From Eudorina sp. 2006-703-Eu-15 (Eukaryota > Chlorophyta > Chlorophyceae > Chlamydomonadales > Volvocaceae), in the NCBI GenBank assembly GCA_003117195.1, contig BDSI01000036.1, forward strand, positions 705,960 to 769,959: DNA of 64,000 bases, written 5' to 3'. The notes below the pieces were generated by a model. It was given only the letters and a program-made list of their open reading frames with translations, searched no databases and was not told the origin of the DNA. Positions 44,681-56,519 of this stretch are shown one piece after another. Positions within the stretch are counted from its first letter, which is position 1. Each line of letters begins with the position of its first letter. A program made the translations under genes and the position numbers.

Positions 44681-47600
44681 CTAGAGCGTGTATGTCAGTT
44701 GCCACCTCCGGTTCTGGAGCCGCGCCCCGAGCTTGCCGTCACTCACGTGGAGGTACGGCATCTGCGCCAGCACACAGGGACAGGGATTCAGAAAGAGTCA
44801 GTCCAGGCCCCAAAAGCAGTCCAGCATCCGGACTGTCCCCACGCACTCGGGCATGACTTGCGCGTGTGGCATACACAGCGTGCACATCCCGGCCGCACTA
44901 GCCGACAGGTAGCCCCTGTCACCCTTCATACCGGCATTACCGCCTCCTCCCCCTCGTCCGGTGGGCCCGCTCACCCGGTTCAGCCGCCCCGCCTCGTTGT
45001 GCGTGATGTCCAGTCCCACCGACAGGCGCAGGTCCTGGCCGCCCGTGACACCGTACTTGACCACCTTCAGTCGTACAGCACCACCCAGCGCCACCTGGGA
45101 GCGGGAGGCGGAGCGACACTGTAAAATCTCAATCGTCCCCGCCAAGCGCGCGCCTCGCCCGGGGCGTGTGGCATGACAATGCTGCGCTAACCTCGAAGGC
45201 CTTCATTACTTTTTCCCCGCTACCGCGCCATGCCCGCCACGGCCGTTCCCACCTCTGAGGCCTTGGGGTCGAACTCCGCCAGCGCCCGAGCCTGGAACCA
45301 CAGGTCCGCTGTGGCCCCGTTCTTGATGACCTGCGAGGTCCGGGTCGGGGTGGTGGGTCCGGGGCGGGGCGGGTCGGGCCGGGGCAGGGGTGTGCAGTGG
45401 TGCAGTGAGGCGCCAGAAGAGGACGTCCCGCCCACACCCTTCCTAAACACACACATACATGCCGACCCAAACACCCAATCATGGCCGGACCGCGTCGTGC
45501 TGCTTCCTTGCCCCTTCTCGCAAAAGAGGGACATAGCACATATTACAAACACAGACGCGCCTCACAAACTGCCGCACGGTTCGTAATCGTCGGGGTCAAC
45601 CCGGGAGTGCCCGTACAGAGCCGTTTTGAGGCTTGGTATGGGTCAACCATGTTGCAGTGGACCCCGCTAGGGTCATCGACGACAGCCCTCCGCCACCTCA
45701 CCACACACTGCACAAACGGATCCGCGCCACCGAGCCTCGCTTCGAACCCGTCCCACGTACTGTGTTTAGTTCACGTACTGTGTTTAGTGGTCTAGGGAGA
45801 CGGTACAGGCGTGGATGTGCTTCGCCGGGGAGACCCAGGTATCGCCCGGAGCATGTGGTATGTCTGATTATATTATAGATTGAATGGAGCTTTGCCCCTT
45901 GCAGCTTACTCGTTACTGCTGGATCCATTCACCTGCGGGTTCTTCTTAATGGCCAGCTGGTACTTGATCCGCTTGCCCAGGAGCGCCGGAAGACCGGGAT
46001 TGCCGCCGCCAAAGCCGCCCCCGCTGCTCCCGCCGCCGCTAGAGGAGGCGCTCGGCGGCAGCGGCGGAGCCCGGGCGGTGTCGTACGATAGTCCCGGCGC
46101 AATGCACCAATCCTGAAACAAGAGGCACCGGAGGCCGCCTGCGGGGCGATGGGTTGAGGCGTTCCAGGTGGTCAAGAGCGCTCTCACGCGGCAGGTAATC
46201 GTTGCGCAGCGGCAAGCTGTAAGATGCTTACAGCCGCAAGCATCACAATGCACCAACATAAAGAGGATCGCCTGCACGCCCGGGTAGCATATCAACAATC
46301 ACTACATCACCCGGAGGTCCCAAGACCCAGGTCCTGCCCACCTACGGTGAGCTACCCTGGGACCAACAGGAATCCAATCGGAAGGTGAGGTCCTAATACT
46401 AATACAACCCAGTCGCAAGGGTAGATCCTAATACACGCACAACCCAGCAGGAAGGGCAGACGCCACTGCGCGCACCACTGGGCCCCCCCCGCCACCGCGG
46501 GCCGCTCTCCGCAGCCGCTGCTGCCAAAACAACGGACCCCTACGGAGCCAGCCCCGGCCCCCAGAAGAGGAGGAGCCGTACCGGGCAGGAACGCCTCCGG
46601 GTCCAGGTCCGGCTCGTCCACCCAGCCGCCCGACTGCCGCTGCGCCTGTGCTGTCAGCAGCCGCTGCAACACAGGAAGGGCGATACGCGATAACGTGGGT
46701 GGACGGCAGCGGGGCGTCCGTCGTTCAAGCAGAACGCTGTTGCGGCGGCGTTAAGCGGTGGCACTCTGGGCGCTTGAACCGGTAAATCACCAAGCACAAC
46801 TTGCACAATGCCTGCCGCGGTGATGCGAAGAAGGCATGATGCCAGGACTTCTGCGAGATGCAGAAACGAAGCTCGCCGCCCGGACCGAGGATTCGAGAGT
46901 GCACGTTCACAGGTGCAGCCTAACACAGCAGCAATTGACGTGAACAACGCGGCCACAGGTGGCGCTTTCGGTGCATGCTCTGTTATTCAAGACGCGGCCC
47001 GGCGCCGTACCTGCAGCAGCGGGACGTGGGTGTAGAAGTTGCGTCGCACATGGCCCCAGATGCGGTGCTGGCCTGCGGCGTTCAACACCGGCCTCTAAGT
47101 GGATGAGGAGTAGAGCTGTGTGGCGAGGGATGCCGAAACTCGCACACCTTAACAGCAGACATTCAGGTAGACAGACAGACAGACAGACACGCAGGTGGGC
47201 AGGCACGCAGGCAGGGAGCTTCGCCAGATTTGATCCACCTCGCGGCGGCACGCCACGGCACGGACTCAGCACAGAGCCCCACAGCCCAGCTCGCTCCTGT
47301 GTTCTCAACCAGCGCGGAGCCCCTCTGAGCACAAATCTATGGACACTTGGCTTCCTGACGTGGTGGTCTCACGCCACGGACCCGCCCGTCCTGAACCCTA
47401 AACCCCGTCTTTCGCACCCCAGCTCGTCTGTGTCGACCCCGGCCTGCACGGGCGGCTCCAAGCCACGCGCAGCGAATGCACTCCAGAGCACTCCCAGCAT
47501 GCAAAATGTCATGATGTGACGGCATCCGCAAAGCGACTCGCCGTCAGCACACCAAGAATCGCGCCACGCGCACGCACCCGAGGCCGTGTCAAGCATGCCT

Positions 47601-48086
47601 CGCATCTTGAGCTCCAGCTTCCGGGGTGACTCAGCGTACTGTCGCGCTGAGATACACAGCCGCCGCCCCGTGCAATCCCACACTAGGTTGGTCTGCAGGT
47701 GTTGTGGCAATCAGAGGAAGCCTGTGGTAAAGTGCCTGGAGGTAGTCTTGCCGCGATGGCCGAAAACGGAGGAGGGTTCTGCAAGCCAGAACGCAGCCGG
47801 TCGCCGAAGCCAGTCTCACCTTGAGACTTCCGTAAACATCGGCCTCTTCATCGCCCTCGTCCGTTCCCTCTCCGGATTCTTCGCCTGTGTCCGCTCGGGC
47901 GCTCGCGCGGCCCCGGCTGGGAAGGGGCAGCCCTGACGCTCCGCCGGGGGCTGCGGACGCGCTCTTCGCCTCCGCCAGCGTTGCAAGCGCATTCGGGGCG
48001 CGACGAGGCGTGGGGGATAATGCTACAGGGCCAATTGAACTTATCATCTCGCACAAGCGTTCGGGTTTCAATTCGGGCTCCGACAT
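44681..48086 (-). CDS. chloroplast outer-envelope pore protein, OEP21-like
   Basis: OEP21 is a beta-barrel anion channel of the plastid outer envelope, passing phosphorylated sugars. Eight exons in phase give 336 residues: 47820-48086, 47578-47692, 47011-47072, 46582-46663, 45933-46138, 45253-45330, 44975-45094, 44681-44761. Matches to plant OEP21 as remembered: RRLCISARQ, then LELKMRGMLDTASG, a HVRRNFYTHVP segment, ADLWFQARALAEFDP, GGQDLRLSVGLDI, and a C-terminus PYLHVSDGKLGARL ending in an aromatic/basic strand. Alternating polar and hydrophobic residues fit beta strands. Unusual parts are an acidic N-terminal extension of about 85 residues (GEESGEGTDEGDEEAD) and a Ser/Gly-rich insert in exon 5. 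A minus-strand TGTAA lies at 44412-44416, about 270 bases past the stop. Identification is by pattern, not by search. Confidence 0.7.
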
Positions 48087-48473
48087 GACTCCGGCAGCGC
48101 CGCCGCGTGAACGTTGACTGCTAATGTTATCTCGTGAAATTGACGCCGAATTAAGTAATAGGTATCACGACGTCTTCCAGCGCAAGCGACTGCGGGCTGG
48201 CCCACGGAACGCTTTAAAGTTTTACCCGGCCCCTAACGGCGTGATATAGCACCAATTGACCACACAGTCATGCAACGCAAATTGAGAGAGTGCAAATCAC
48301 GAAGCGCGACGCATCAATTTCTCAAGGGCAGCTCGTACGGTTAATCGTACGCTGCGTTTGTCCCCCGCTGAGACGGAGCACCACAAGTATTGTGTTGGCA
48401 CATTTCCGTTTATTCACTATCTGTAGGACAAGCCATTTGTTGCATTGCTGCTTTCTTTGCCGCGCAACCAAAA
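48087..48473. promoter_or_regulatory. divergent intergenic region, OEP21-like / bL35
   Basis: 387 bp separate the two start codons, which point away from each other, so both 5' UTRs and promoters must fit here. It is less GC-rich than the flanking exons. No specific TATA box or operator is recognised with confidence. Confidence 0.5.
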
Positions 48474-49388
48474 ATGGCCCTTGCTCTGCAGCGCATGAAC
48501 ATGCGTGCCCCTGTGGTGAGAGAGTTGGAAAATACAAAGTAAATTATGTCCCAGTCTAACTAGTGTCGATGGACCAGCTGCCTTGGCGGCCCTGCTTTGT
48601 GGCCAGCGACGCTGCGCAGCCTTGGTGGAGCATTGGACGTGCTGGCGCTGGCTCTGATGAATAGCTTGCATTCATTATTCTCCTCATTCCTTACAGGCGC
48701 CGTCGGTGTCTTCTCGTGGCTCGGCTTTCATGGCGTCGCCAGTCGCCCCTGTGCGCGTCGCCATTGCGGTGAGCGGCTGCGCATTGTTCGTTTTGCGGCA
48801 TGTTGCACATAGGAAAGCGCGTGGGAATTTCCGTCCAGGTTGCTCTTTGCACTTCAAGAGCTTTTCTGACCCCTGCTAAGTAATGCACAGTATTACCTTA
48901 CTGACAACATACTGTCTTGGCTTGCCCGAATAATCCTCAGCCGGTGAAGGCGGCGCCGGTCGCTGTTGCCGTGGAGTGCAAGCTCAAGACGCGCAAGGTG
49001 GGCACCACGCGGCTCGTCTTTTGCGCGGGGACCACTTTGACTGATTCGCTGTGACTATACAATTTGTTTACGATTGTCAGGCGGCAGCGAAGCGCTTCAA
49101 GGTGTCCGGCAGCGGCAAGATTATGGGTCGTCACGCTGGCAAGCAGCACTTCAACGAGAAGAAGTCCCGGGATGATATCCGGTGAGGGCGAGCTGATCAA
49201 ATAACATGTTCAATGCTTGTGGTACCGATCGTCCAGTATCTTCTAACTACTCCTCGCCTCCCCCCCCACCGCCCGCCCCACCTGAACCGCCAACTCCTCG
49301 CAGCGATCTGTCCAAGATGTTTGTCCTGAACCCGGCGAACGTGTACAATGCGACCAAGTGCCTGCCGAACGCCAGCATTGGCAAGTAA
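48474..49388 (+). CDS. PRPL35: plastid 50S ribosomal protein L35 (bL35)
   Basis: Component of the large subunit of the plastid ribosome, imported from the cytosol. Five exons in phase give 118 residues: 48474-48515, 48697-48768, 48941-48997, 49081-49181, 49304-49388. The first about 50 residues are a transit peptide rich in Ala, Val, Ser, Arg and Met and poor in acidic residues ([14 protein letters not shown], then [15 protein letters not shown]). The mature part starts near [20 protein letters not shown] and contains [14 protein letters not shown] and a final [14 protein letters not shown], the classic bL35 signature. The upstream ATG at 48474 was chosen because the 14-codon first exon splices in phase and completes the transit peptide; an ATG at 48730 would leave a shorter one. 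A TGTAA motif is at 50055-50059. Confidence 0.9.
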
Positions 49389-50849
49389 AGCCTCACGCTC
49401 CTTGCATGACCAGTATGAGTCACCCAGAAAGGGCTGGCGGAGGAGGAGGAGGAGGTCGAGGACTCGAACGGCCAGGTTCTGTCTTTCAGACTCTGGCAAC
49501 AGCAAGTAATCAAAACAGCTTGGCGTGCAACGGAGGCCGCTGCGGGTAGCCTGTCAGCCGCCTGGCGATTTTCAAGGCAGCCGACGGCATTTTGATTTGG
49601 CACCTGCGCAGAACCTTGCACGTTTCTCCCCAGGTGCAGCAGCGGAGTGAGTTCGCTTGCAGCCCATGTTGCGCGTGTGGGCTCCGGAGTTTGGGGTAGA
49701 AATGAGTTGAGCTGGCGCTGGAGGAAGGCTGTGGGCCTGGTCATGTGCCAGTTTGCGGATCACATGTGAATGGCACGTCTGGGTGCCCCTTGTCGAGTTT
49801 CGTGCAGGCGCAGCGGTGCCCATGCGGTGCCTCCTGGGGTTTGCCTGGTATGTCGTCGGGGCGGGGGCACCGCCGTGTCAAATACCCGGTGAGATCTTGG
49901 CTGCCGCCCTCCTAGCGCCAGTCATCACCATCTGGGTTTGGGTGGTCCATCAATCACAGAGAGAGAGAGTAAGAGAGTGTGGACACTTGCTCATGTGCCC
50001 TATGCTCGAGGTTGTTTCGCGGAGCATGTTAACTCGCGCTTCGGAGTTACTATTTGTAAACATTCTGTCGTGCAATTGTCCTGGTACTATGACCTTCATA
50101 TGTCAGGCTGCATTTGTCTGGGTCAGGTGCGGCTCTAGGACGAGAGGTAGTCGTACAGCGAGAATGCTAGTTAATGCCCTGCAGTTGTTCACCCCAAACT
50201 GTTGTGCAGCGAAAATTGGCAGCGTTGCTGTCTGTCAGTGCGGATACTGCCTGGCACATTCGACCTTCATGGCTTCAATTACGGTACCTCCGCTGGGAAA
50301 CGGGTTAAGCAGGACCAAACGACAAAAGATTTGACACGTCTCCTCCTACGACCTGCACGGCCCCTGGGCGCTGTCGCAGTGTCACGCCACGGTAAGCCTA
50401 CTCGCCTACTCACCGCCCCTCACCTTCCCTGACCGCCTGAACAGGCGCCCCATCGTCCCATGGTCTCACTACTAAGCGCTGTCTTAGCCTTCATCTTCTT
50501 GTGCTGTTGCGAACTTGAGGTGGTTCTTCGTGCGGAGCTGAGTACGTGTCCTATGGGATGTCCGCTGCCGTACATAGGTTAAAACTCCTCCAAAACTCGG
50601 CATAGGAACGTATGTTTGCAATGCAGCCCTTCAATATCAACTACTTCCATTTTCGTAAGGTCAAACCGAACGATTACAACAGTTTGGAGAAGCTCTGTGC
50701 AGAACAGGAGTTATAATGCGACCAATTTATTAATTTTTGATCGCCACATCTAGGCCTGCATTTATTAGGTTCTGCTGTCAAAGGACGGCTGTTGTATTCT
50801 GAGCTCGCCTCACCGATCATCTTAGTGCTACGTCCTTTGACTCGTTTGC
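49389..50849. other. intergenic, bL35 to prolyl hydroxylase
   Basis: Presumed bL35 3' UTR up to the TGTAA at 50055-50059, then about 0.8 kb that includes the promoter of the next gene. The part from 50450 to 50849 is AT-richer. No ORF with domain content is seen. Confidence 0.5.
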
Positions 50850-53800
50850 ATGCTCATGATTAGTGCAATACCACTTAAATTAATACTCTTGGTGCTCTTT
50901 CGGGTGGCGTTGGCTGCTGTATCTGCTGTCGGTACGTAGCTGCTCAGCGTGCCTGCTTGACGCCCAACACCTAACCAGGGGCGCACCTTGATTATAGAGG
51001 ATGAGGAGCGCTTGATCGGATGGAAGGGTGAAACGTACGAGCACAGAGCTACGGACCCTTGGTCCCTGGTAAGCGTTGTATGCCGTACAGCTTACACGGT
51101 GCTTGACACGTATGAGGGCTTAGGGAGTGCAAAGGTTTCACGCGCGCCTTCGGCTCCGGGCCTCGAGATGTCATTCAGGTGTTACCCTACGTGTCCGGTA
51201 GAATTCCATTGTACCCGCGAAATCGCCCGCGGTGATCTGTGCGCGTCTGTGGACTCCAGACAATCATACGAGCCGCGCGCCGTATCGATTGCACTGCTTC
51301 TAAAGCTTGGGGCGTTCAGTTTTCTTAGGCGCAATGGGCAATGCCTTCATGGGTGTATTGATCCACGGAGGGGAGGCTGCGACCGAAAACGCCGATCTGC
51401 CGGCGCCAGAGTGCGGAGCCGAGAAACCCCCTAGATGCCTGCCAGGCTGACTCTTTCCGTGCGCTTGTCACGCCGATGCGACATGACTAAGAACCTGGGA
51501 GAGCTCGCGTCCCTCCTCACCTAAGGACCCACCACATTGCTCTCATTTCCCTCTTTGTTTTTGCCTGCCATGCATCCCAGTGCATCTGTGATATTTGCAC
51601 GGTCCAAGCTCAGAGGGCTCGTCTTGTAGCCGCCGCCCCATGGGCCACCGCCCCGTCGCCCTTTCTCTGTTCGACTGTACCGCACTACTGCGCGTACCTC
51701 TTGCGTCGCAGGCGGCCGACGATCCTTTGGGGAACCCTTGGTGAGCTGGCGCGGCTGCCCGCTAGGCAACCCCGCTTCTCTCTGGTCCCCAACCCACGCA
51801 CGAAATCGGTGTGGCGAAGGGTGTTCGGAAAAGCAGCTGGGCAGTTACGGTATGCCGGCTATGACAAAGCGGTCATCCGCAAAAATCAATCCTGCACCCC
51901 ACGCCTCAGGGTTGAGACTGTCTCCTGGAGCCCCCGGGTGTTCATATACCACAACTTCCTATCGGATGCGGAATGCCGGCACATCAAGCGGACAGCGGCA
52001 CCCATGGTGGGTGAGGGGATCCGCGGCCGTCCCGGCTGGGGCGAGAGCGGGGCGCCCACTGCGGGGATTACAGCAGGTTGGGGGCCCTCGTGGAGGCGGG
52101 GCTGCGGGGCAAGGCAGGCCAGGCAAAGGGGTGGGGGCAACAAGGGGGGCGGATGCGCCAGGGCGGCGGTGCGGGATTTGAAGCAGCGCGGAGGTCTCAG
52201 CCTGCCGTGACCCGGCGGGGCGCAGCAAGAGCCGAGCGGTGAACGCGAGTCGGAGGAACGGTGGGCACCTGTCGGTTGCGCGTCGGGTGGGCATTGAGGT
52301 TGCGCGCAGGCAAAACGGCGAAGGTTGGGACTGGGAGCAGGCAGGGCCCCCAGGCGCGGGTTGTCGGGGCAGTGGGGCTTACGGGGTCGCTTCGTGATAG
52401 GCCACGCGGCGAGGAGCGGACAGGGACAGGATATGGCAGCGCGGGGCGGGGCAGGGTGGGCCGGTTGAGGTCAGGGCGGGGCAGGTCACAGCCGGGTCGG
52501 GCACCCAATGTGTGCTACCCCCGCTGTCTGTATGGACCCGCAGATGAAGCGGAGCTCAGTGGTGGGGCAGAACGGCTCGTCCGTGCTGGACACCATCCGT
52601 ACGAGCTACGGAACATTTGTGAGGTGCGTTGCCTCGTTGTGGCGCGCTGGCCATGGCAGCGTCGCGGCTCTTCTTCTGTGCATCCGGTCGCCCCTTGCTG
52701 CCCGGGTTATCTCGGATACGAGCTTGGTTGCGGCGGCCTGATATCGGTTGGGCGCTGTCCGTGTGGCATCCTAAACTCCAGATGTATAGTAATATACGTA
52801 GGTCTTCATCTCGGGGGCTTCTCATTGAACACGTAGACCTCCATGCCGCCGGTAGTGCTGAGGTCGTGCTGTGCGGCAAAGGCGTGCAGTGAGTCAGGGA
52901 GGCACCGACTGTCCTGTCGCCTGATGATACACGGGGAGGTCTGTGCTGCGGATGCCCTGGGTATCCTCCCGGGGGGGATCAGGGGACGGCGTCCGCCTCC
53001 GGGGCCGTGCGTCGTTGTCCGTGCGGTATCGGCACATGTGCCTGGGGCCCCGACCAGACACTTCTTGCCATGTATTTGCTGTGCCAGGACACCAGGGAAG
53101 CGCTTCGCGATATGAAGTACCAGAATCGGTTGTGCGGGAGTCCGTCGTCGATTGCTGTTCGGCGTCGCCCTCCGGCCGCTGTCAACCCGTGCTCTGCAAC
53201 CATTTCCCGCGCCCCCACTCCCGCGCCCGCTCCTGCGCCCAACCCTACGCCCCGCGGCCCTCCCTCCCTCCCTCCCTGGACCCCGACTCCCTCCCTCCCT
53301 GGACCCCGACTCCCTCCCAGGCGGCGTCACGACCCGGTTATCGAGCGGGTGCTCCGCCGGGTGGCTGCCTGGACCAAGGCCCCCCCGGAGAACCAAGAGG
53401 ATCTGCAGGTGAGGTGGACACGGGGGGCCACCCTGGAGCTGGGAGCTGAAGGAGACCTAAGGGGAAGGGGCAAAAAGGGGGCCAGGCGGCAGTGGTGAGG
53501 GCGGCCGATAGTGGCTCTGAGGAGTAAGTGCCTGGCGTGTGAAGATACCAAGGAGTGATGGGGAAAGTTGACTGAAGAGGGCAAAGGCGAGATCATGACC
53601 TGCTGCTGTGCATGATCGCTGCCGCCCGATAGCTTGCGTACAGAACGATTTGTTGTCAGGGGGAGTCACTTACGCGGCTTGTGGAAAGGCGGGCAAGGTC
53701 GCCTGGACGCGTCGGCACAGCAGCCGGGGCTGTCTTTGTGTCGATGCGTGCGAAGCCGGCGCACCCCTGCCCCCGTCACAGCCTGCCCATGTAACCTCCG

Positions 53801-56519
53801 GTGCCAGGCCTAAACCCTTGCTCTTGGGTACCGCCGCCGCGCAGGTGCTCCGGTACGGCATCGGGCAAAAGTACGGCGCCCACATGGACTCGTTAATCGA
53901 TGACAGCCCGCGCATGGCCACGGTGAGATGTGGTCGCAGCAGCCCAATGGGAGCCAGGGGACGGCCGTCTCCGGGCTTCTCTTCCGGGATGAGGGAACAC
54001 ACGCACTCGACTCGCTCCTTCGCGCGTGCACCGTGCGCCAGGGGGTTCCTTTTGGGGGACGGCTCCGTAGCCACGACCCCACCCCAAAGCTCGAATGAAC
54101 TCCGTCCTCCTGTGCCGCATGGTCCCCGGCCTCGCCACACACAGTACACACCGCACCTCTGCCACAGCAGGGAGGGGTGTCTTGGCGCTGCACCTCTCGG
54201 GCCTTCCCCCGCACGAGGCCCTCCCGCCGGTGCCCCGCGACGCCTTTCCCCCACCGCCCCAGTTTGAATATGTCTACCAATTTCCTATACCCCCACCGCG
54301 CCCAGGTGCTGCTGTACCTCCACGACACGGAGGAGGGCGGTGAGACGGCCTTCCCGGACAGCTCTGCCTGGCTCACCCCGGAGCTGGCCGACCGCATGGG
54401 CCCCTTCTCTGACTGCGCCCGCGGCAAGGTGGCGTTCAGGTGGGCAGACGGGGGTGCGGGCGAGGTGGGATGGGGTGGCTGCTCGTACCCTGCTGGGGCA
54501 CCCCAAATGACCCATGAGGCTGGGTGGCGTCGCTCATTGATATCAGCCTGCGTGATAGCTCTGCTGGCAAGCGGTGCGGCACCCGTCCGCGGTCCCAAGC
54601 CAGTACGTCTGCCCTCCCCAACCGGCTTACTCCAGCCCGCCATAAGCGGGTCCCGCCCACCGTCCGCGCCGGTCGCGGGCCCCGCCGCCGCTGAGCCCCG
54701 CCTGCAGACCCAAAAAGGGCGATGCGCTCATGTTTTGGTCCATCAAGCCGGACGGCACTCACGACCCGCTGTCGCTGCACACCGGTGAGTGCGCGGCGCA
54801 TAGGCTGGGTACATGCGGGGCGTGGTTGAGGGCTGGGAAACGGACGGCGGGTACACGAGGCCGCCCGTGCGTGGTGCGGCGGCTGTAGCCGGTGTCCATT
54901 GCAAGCTCACCGGCGACCGAAGTACGGTAGGCGAATAAAGAAGACCTGCAGGGCCATTATCGCCCGAGCTCGTGCTGTTCTGCGTGTCGAAGTCGCTATG
55001 GAATCGATTACGATACCGTAGTGTATCGGCACCGCGCTTGATTAGTCAAATACGAGAGTATATCGGCACCGCGCTTGATTATGGAGCCCTCATTTGTCAG
55101 ATGCATCGATTTGGGTTTCGCCGTTTTGATCACTCCGACTCCGACCCGCCATTTGCGCGAACTGATGCCTGCCTGCCTGCGGCCGGGGGGGCTGGGCTGG
55201 GCTGGGGGGCCCCACAGGTTGCCCCGTGGTCAAGGGCGTCAAGTGGACGGCCACGTCGTGGGTGCACAGTATGCCGTACGCGTACGAACGCTATCTGTCG
55301 GTACGTCCGGGCGTTGTGGCGCGCAGGGTTGTGCGCGAGCGGCAAAACCTGCGGGCTCCTACCATCCCACTTGCATGCCATCCGGCTGCGCAGCTGAAGC
55401 TGTAACCTAGCTAGGCCTCCTCGCAGCTGTCAGGAGAAGAGTTTGCGGGCTGGGCGGGTGCCCTCGTCGTCTGGTTGCGGGCTGGGCGGGTGCCCTCGTC
55501 GTCTGGTTGCGGACTGGGCGTGCAACCACGGCCTCACGATTTGCAAATCCCATTGACGAGCAAACCCGCCATGATGTTTAGGAAAACAAACCGCCGTGAT
55601 GTTTAGACAAAGAACCCGCCCTGATGTGTGAGATGTTGCCCTCCCCGGTGCGGATGCTGCCGAACCGTATTACAGACACCGCATTTACAAGGTTATCCTG
55701 ATGCACCCGCGTCTACCTGCGCACAACTCTCCACCGCTTTGTGTATCGTGCATCGTGCAGGAGGGCAAGAACCCTGGGGAGCGCGATGGCGAGCCAGGGG
55801 CGTGCAAAAATCTGCACGACATGTGCTCCAGATGGGAGCAGGGAGGGGAGGTGAGTCCGGCCCGGGCGGCTCTGCCCACGGGGCCAAGTTGAAAGGCAAG
55901 CCCGTTCCAGCAAACCGGGTCAGACATTACTGCACCGTCATTCACTTGGGCGGGCAAGGCTGTCGGTGTTGAGTTTGGGCTTCGGTCTGCGCCGGCGTAC
56001 CTAAGCCCCCGCCTCAGGCTATGAGAGCTGCTGGCTGAGGCACAAGGCGAGTGCTGGAAGGCAGCTAGGCAGGCGTTGTGCAAGAGGGTTGCAACTCCGT
56101 TGCCAGTTTGCAGAATTCCGGACGACATCCATTTCCTTGCCTGATCTTCACGCTTCGTGTATCCTCGGTTCGCTTATCCTCCGTTCGCTTATCCTCGGTT
56201 GGCTTCTGTGTCCTCGGCGCTTCGGCGCCTGGCCAAGAGCCGCCTCGCGAGGCCCTCCGCGGCAGTTCCGTGGTTGGATGCCAGGCTGGTGCCACAGCGC
56301 TCATCACTGCTCGACAGAGCTCCCTCCCAACCGGCCGCACCCCGCCGTACCCGCCGTACTCTCCCGCAGTGCACCAAGAACCCGACCTACATGAACGTCC
56401 ACTGCGCCCTGGCCTGCAAGCAGTGTGAGCCCTGCGGGGACAACGACACGGCCTGCATCAACCGTAACCGGGAGCGGCTGGGGTTCATGGTGTATGATGA
56501 GGCAGAGCTTGACGCATGA
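50850..56519 (+). CDS. prolyl 4-hydroxylase (2-oxoglutarate/Fe(II) oxygenase) with C-terminal ShK domain
   Basis: Hydroxylates prolines of secreted proteins in the ER/Golgi using Fe(II), O2 and 2-oxoglutarate. Eleven exons in phase give 364 residues: 50850-50931, 50998-51068, 51845-52006, 52544-52623, 53321-53408, 53845-53922, 54306-54439, 54708-54784, 55218-55300, 55761-55850, 56370-56519. Residues 1-27 form a signal peptide or anchor ([19 protein letters not shown]). [20 protein letters not shown] opens the catalytic domain. Iron ligands are His174 and Asp176 (YGAHMDS) and His256 (SLHTG); Lys266 (KGVKW) should bind 2-oxoglutarate. The ShK domain (about 300-334) has six cysteines in the usual C-x6-C-x8-C-x10-C-x3-C-x2-C spacing. 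Plant and algal P4Hs often share this layout. The boundary of exon 3 is the least certain; another acceptor at 51712 would add 45 codons but breaks phase. Wall HRGPs are the natural substrates. Confidence 0.9.
53255..53315 (+). repeat. short CTCCCTCCCTGGACCCCGA repeats in intron 4
   Basis: CTCCCTCCCTGGACCCCGA occurs at least twice in tandem with a further CTCCCTCC stretch. It forms the pyrimidine-rich run directly before the exon 5 acceptor of the prolyl hydroxylase gene. Confidence 0.7.
54275..54294 (+). repeat. shared intron-end motif, copy 1
   Basis: TACCAATTTCCTATACCCC lies about 11 bases before the exon 7 acceptor of the prolyl hydroxylase gene. The same 19 bases recur in two introns of the Nudix gene (60340-60358 and 60953-60971). 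Confidence 0.85.
55021..55083 (+). repeat. direct repeat in intron 8
   Basis: GTATCGGCACCGCGCTTGATTA and a near copy (TATATCGGCACCGCGCTTGAT) are spaced about 37 bases apart in intron 8 of the prolyl hydroxylase gene. Confidence 0.7.
55440..55630 (+). repeat. tandem repeats in intron 9
   Basis: Two full copies and one partial copy of a unit of about 35 bp (TTGCGGGCTGGGCGGGTGCC, then CTCGTCGTCTGG) occupy 55440-55520. Three imperfect copies of CCCGCC(A/G)TGATGTTTAG follow at about 55567-55628. Confidence 0.75.
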
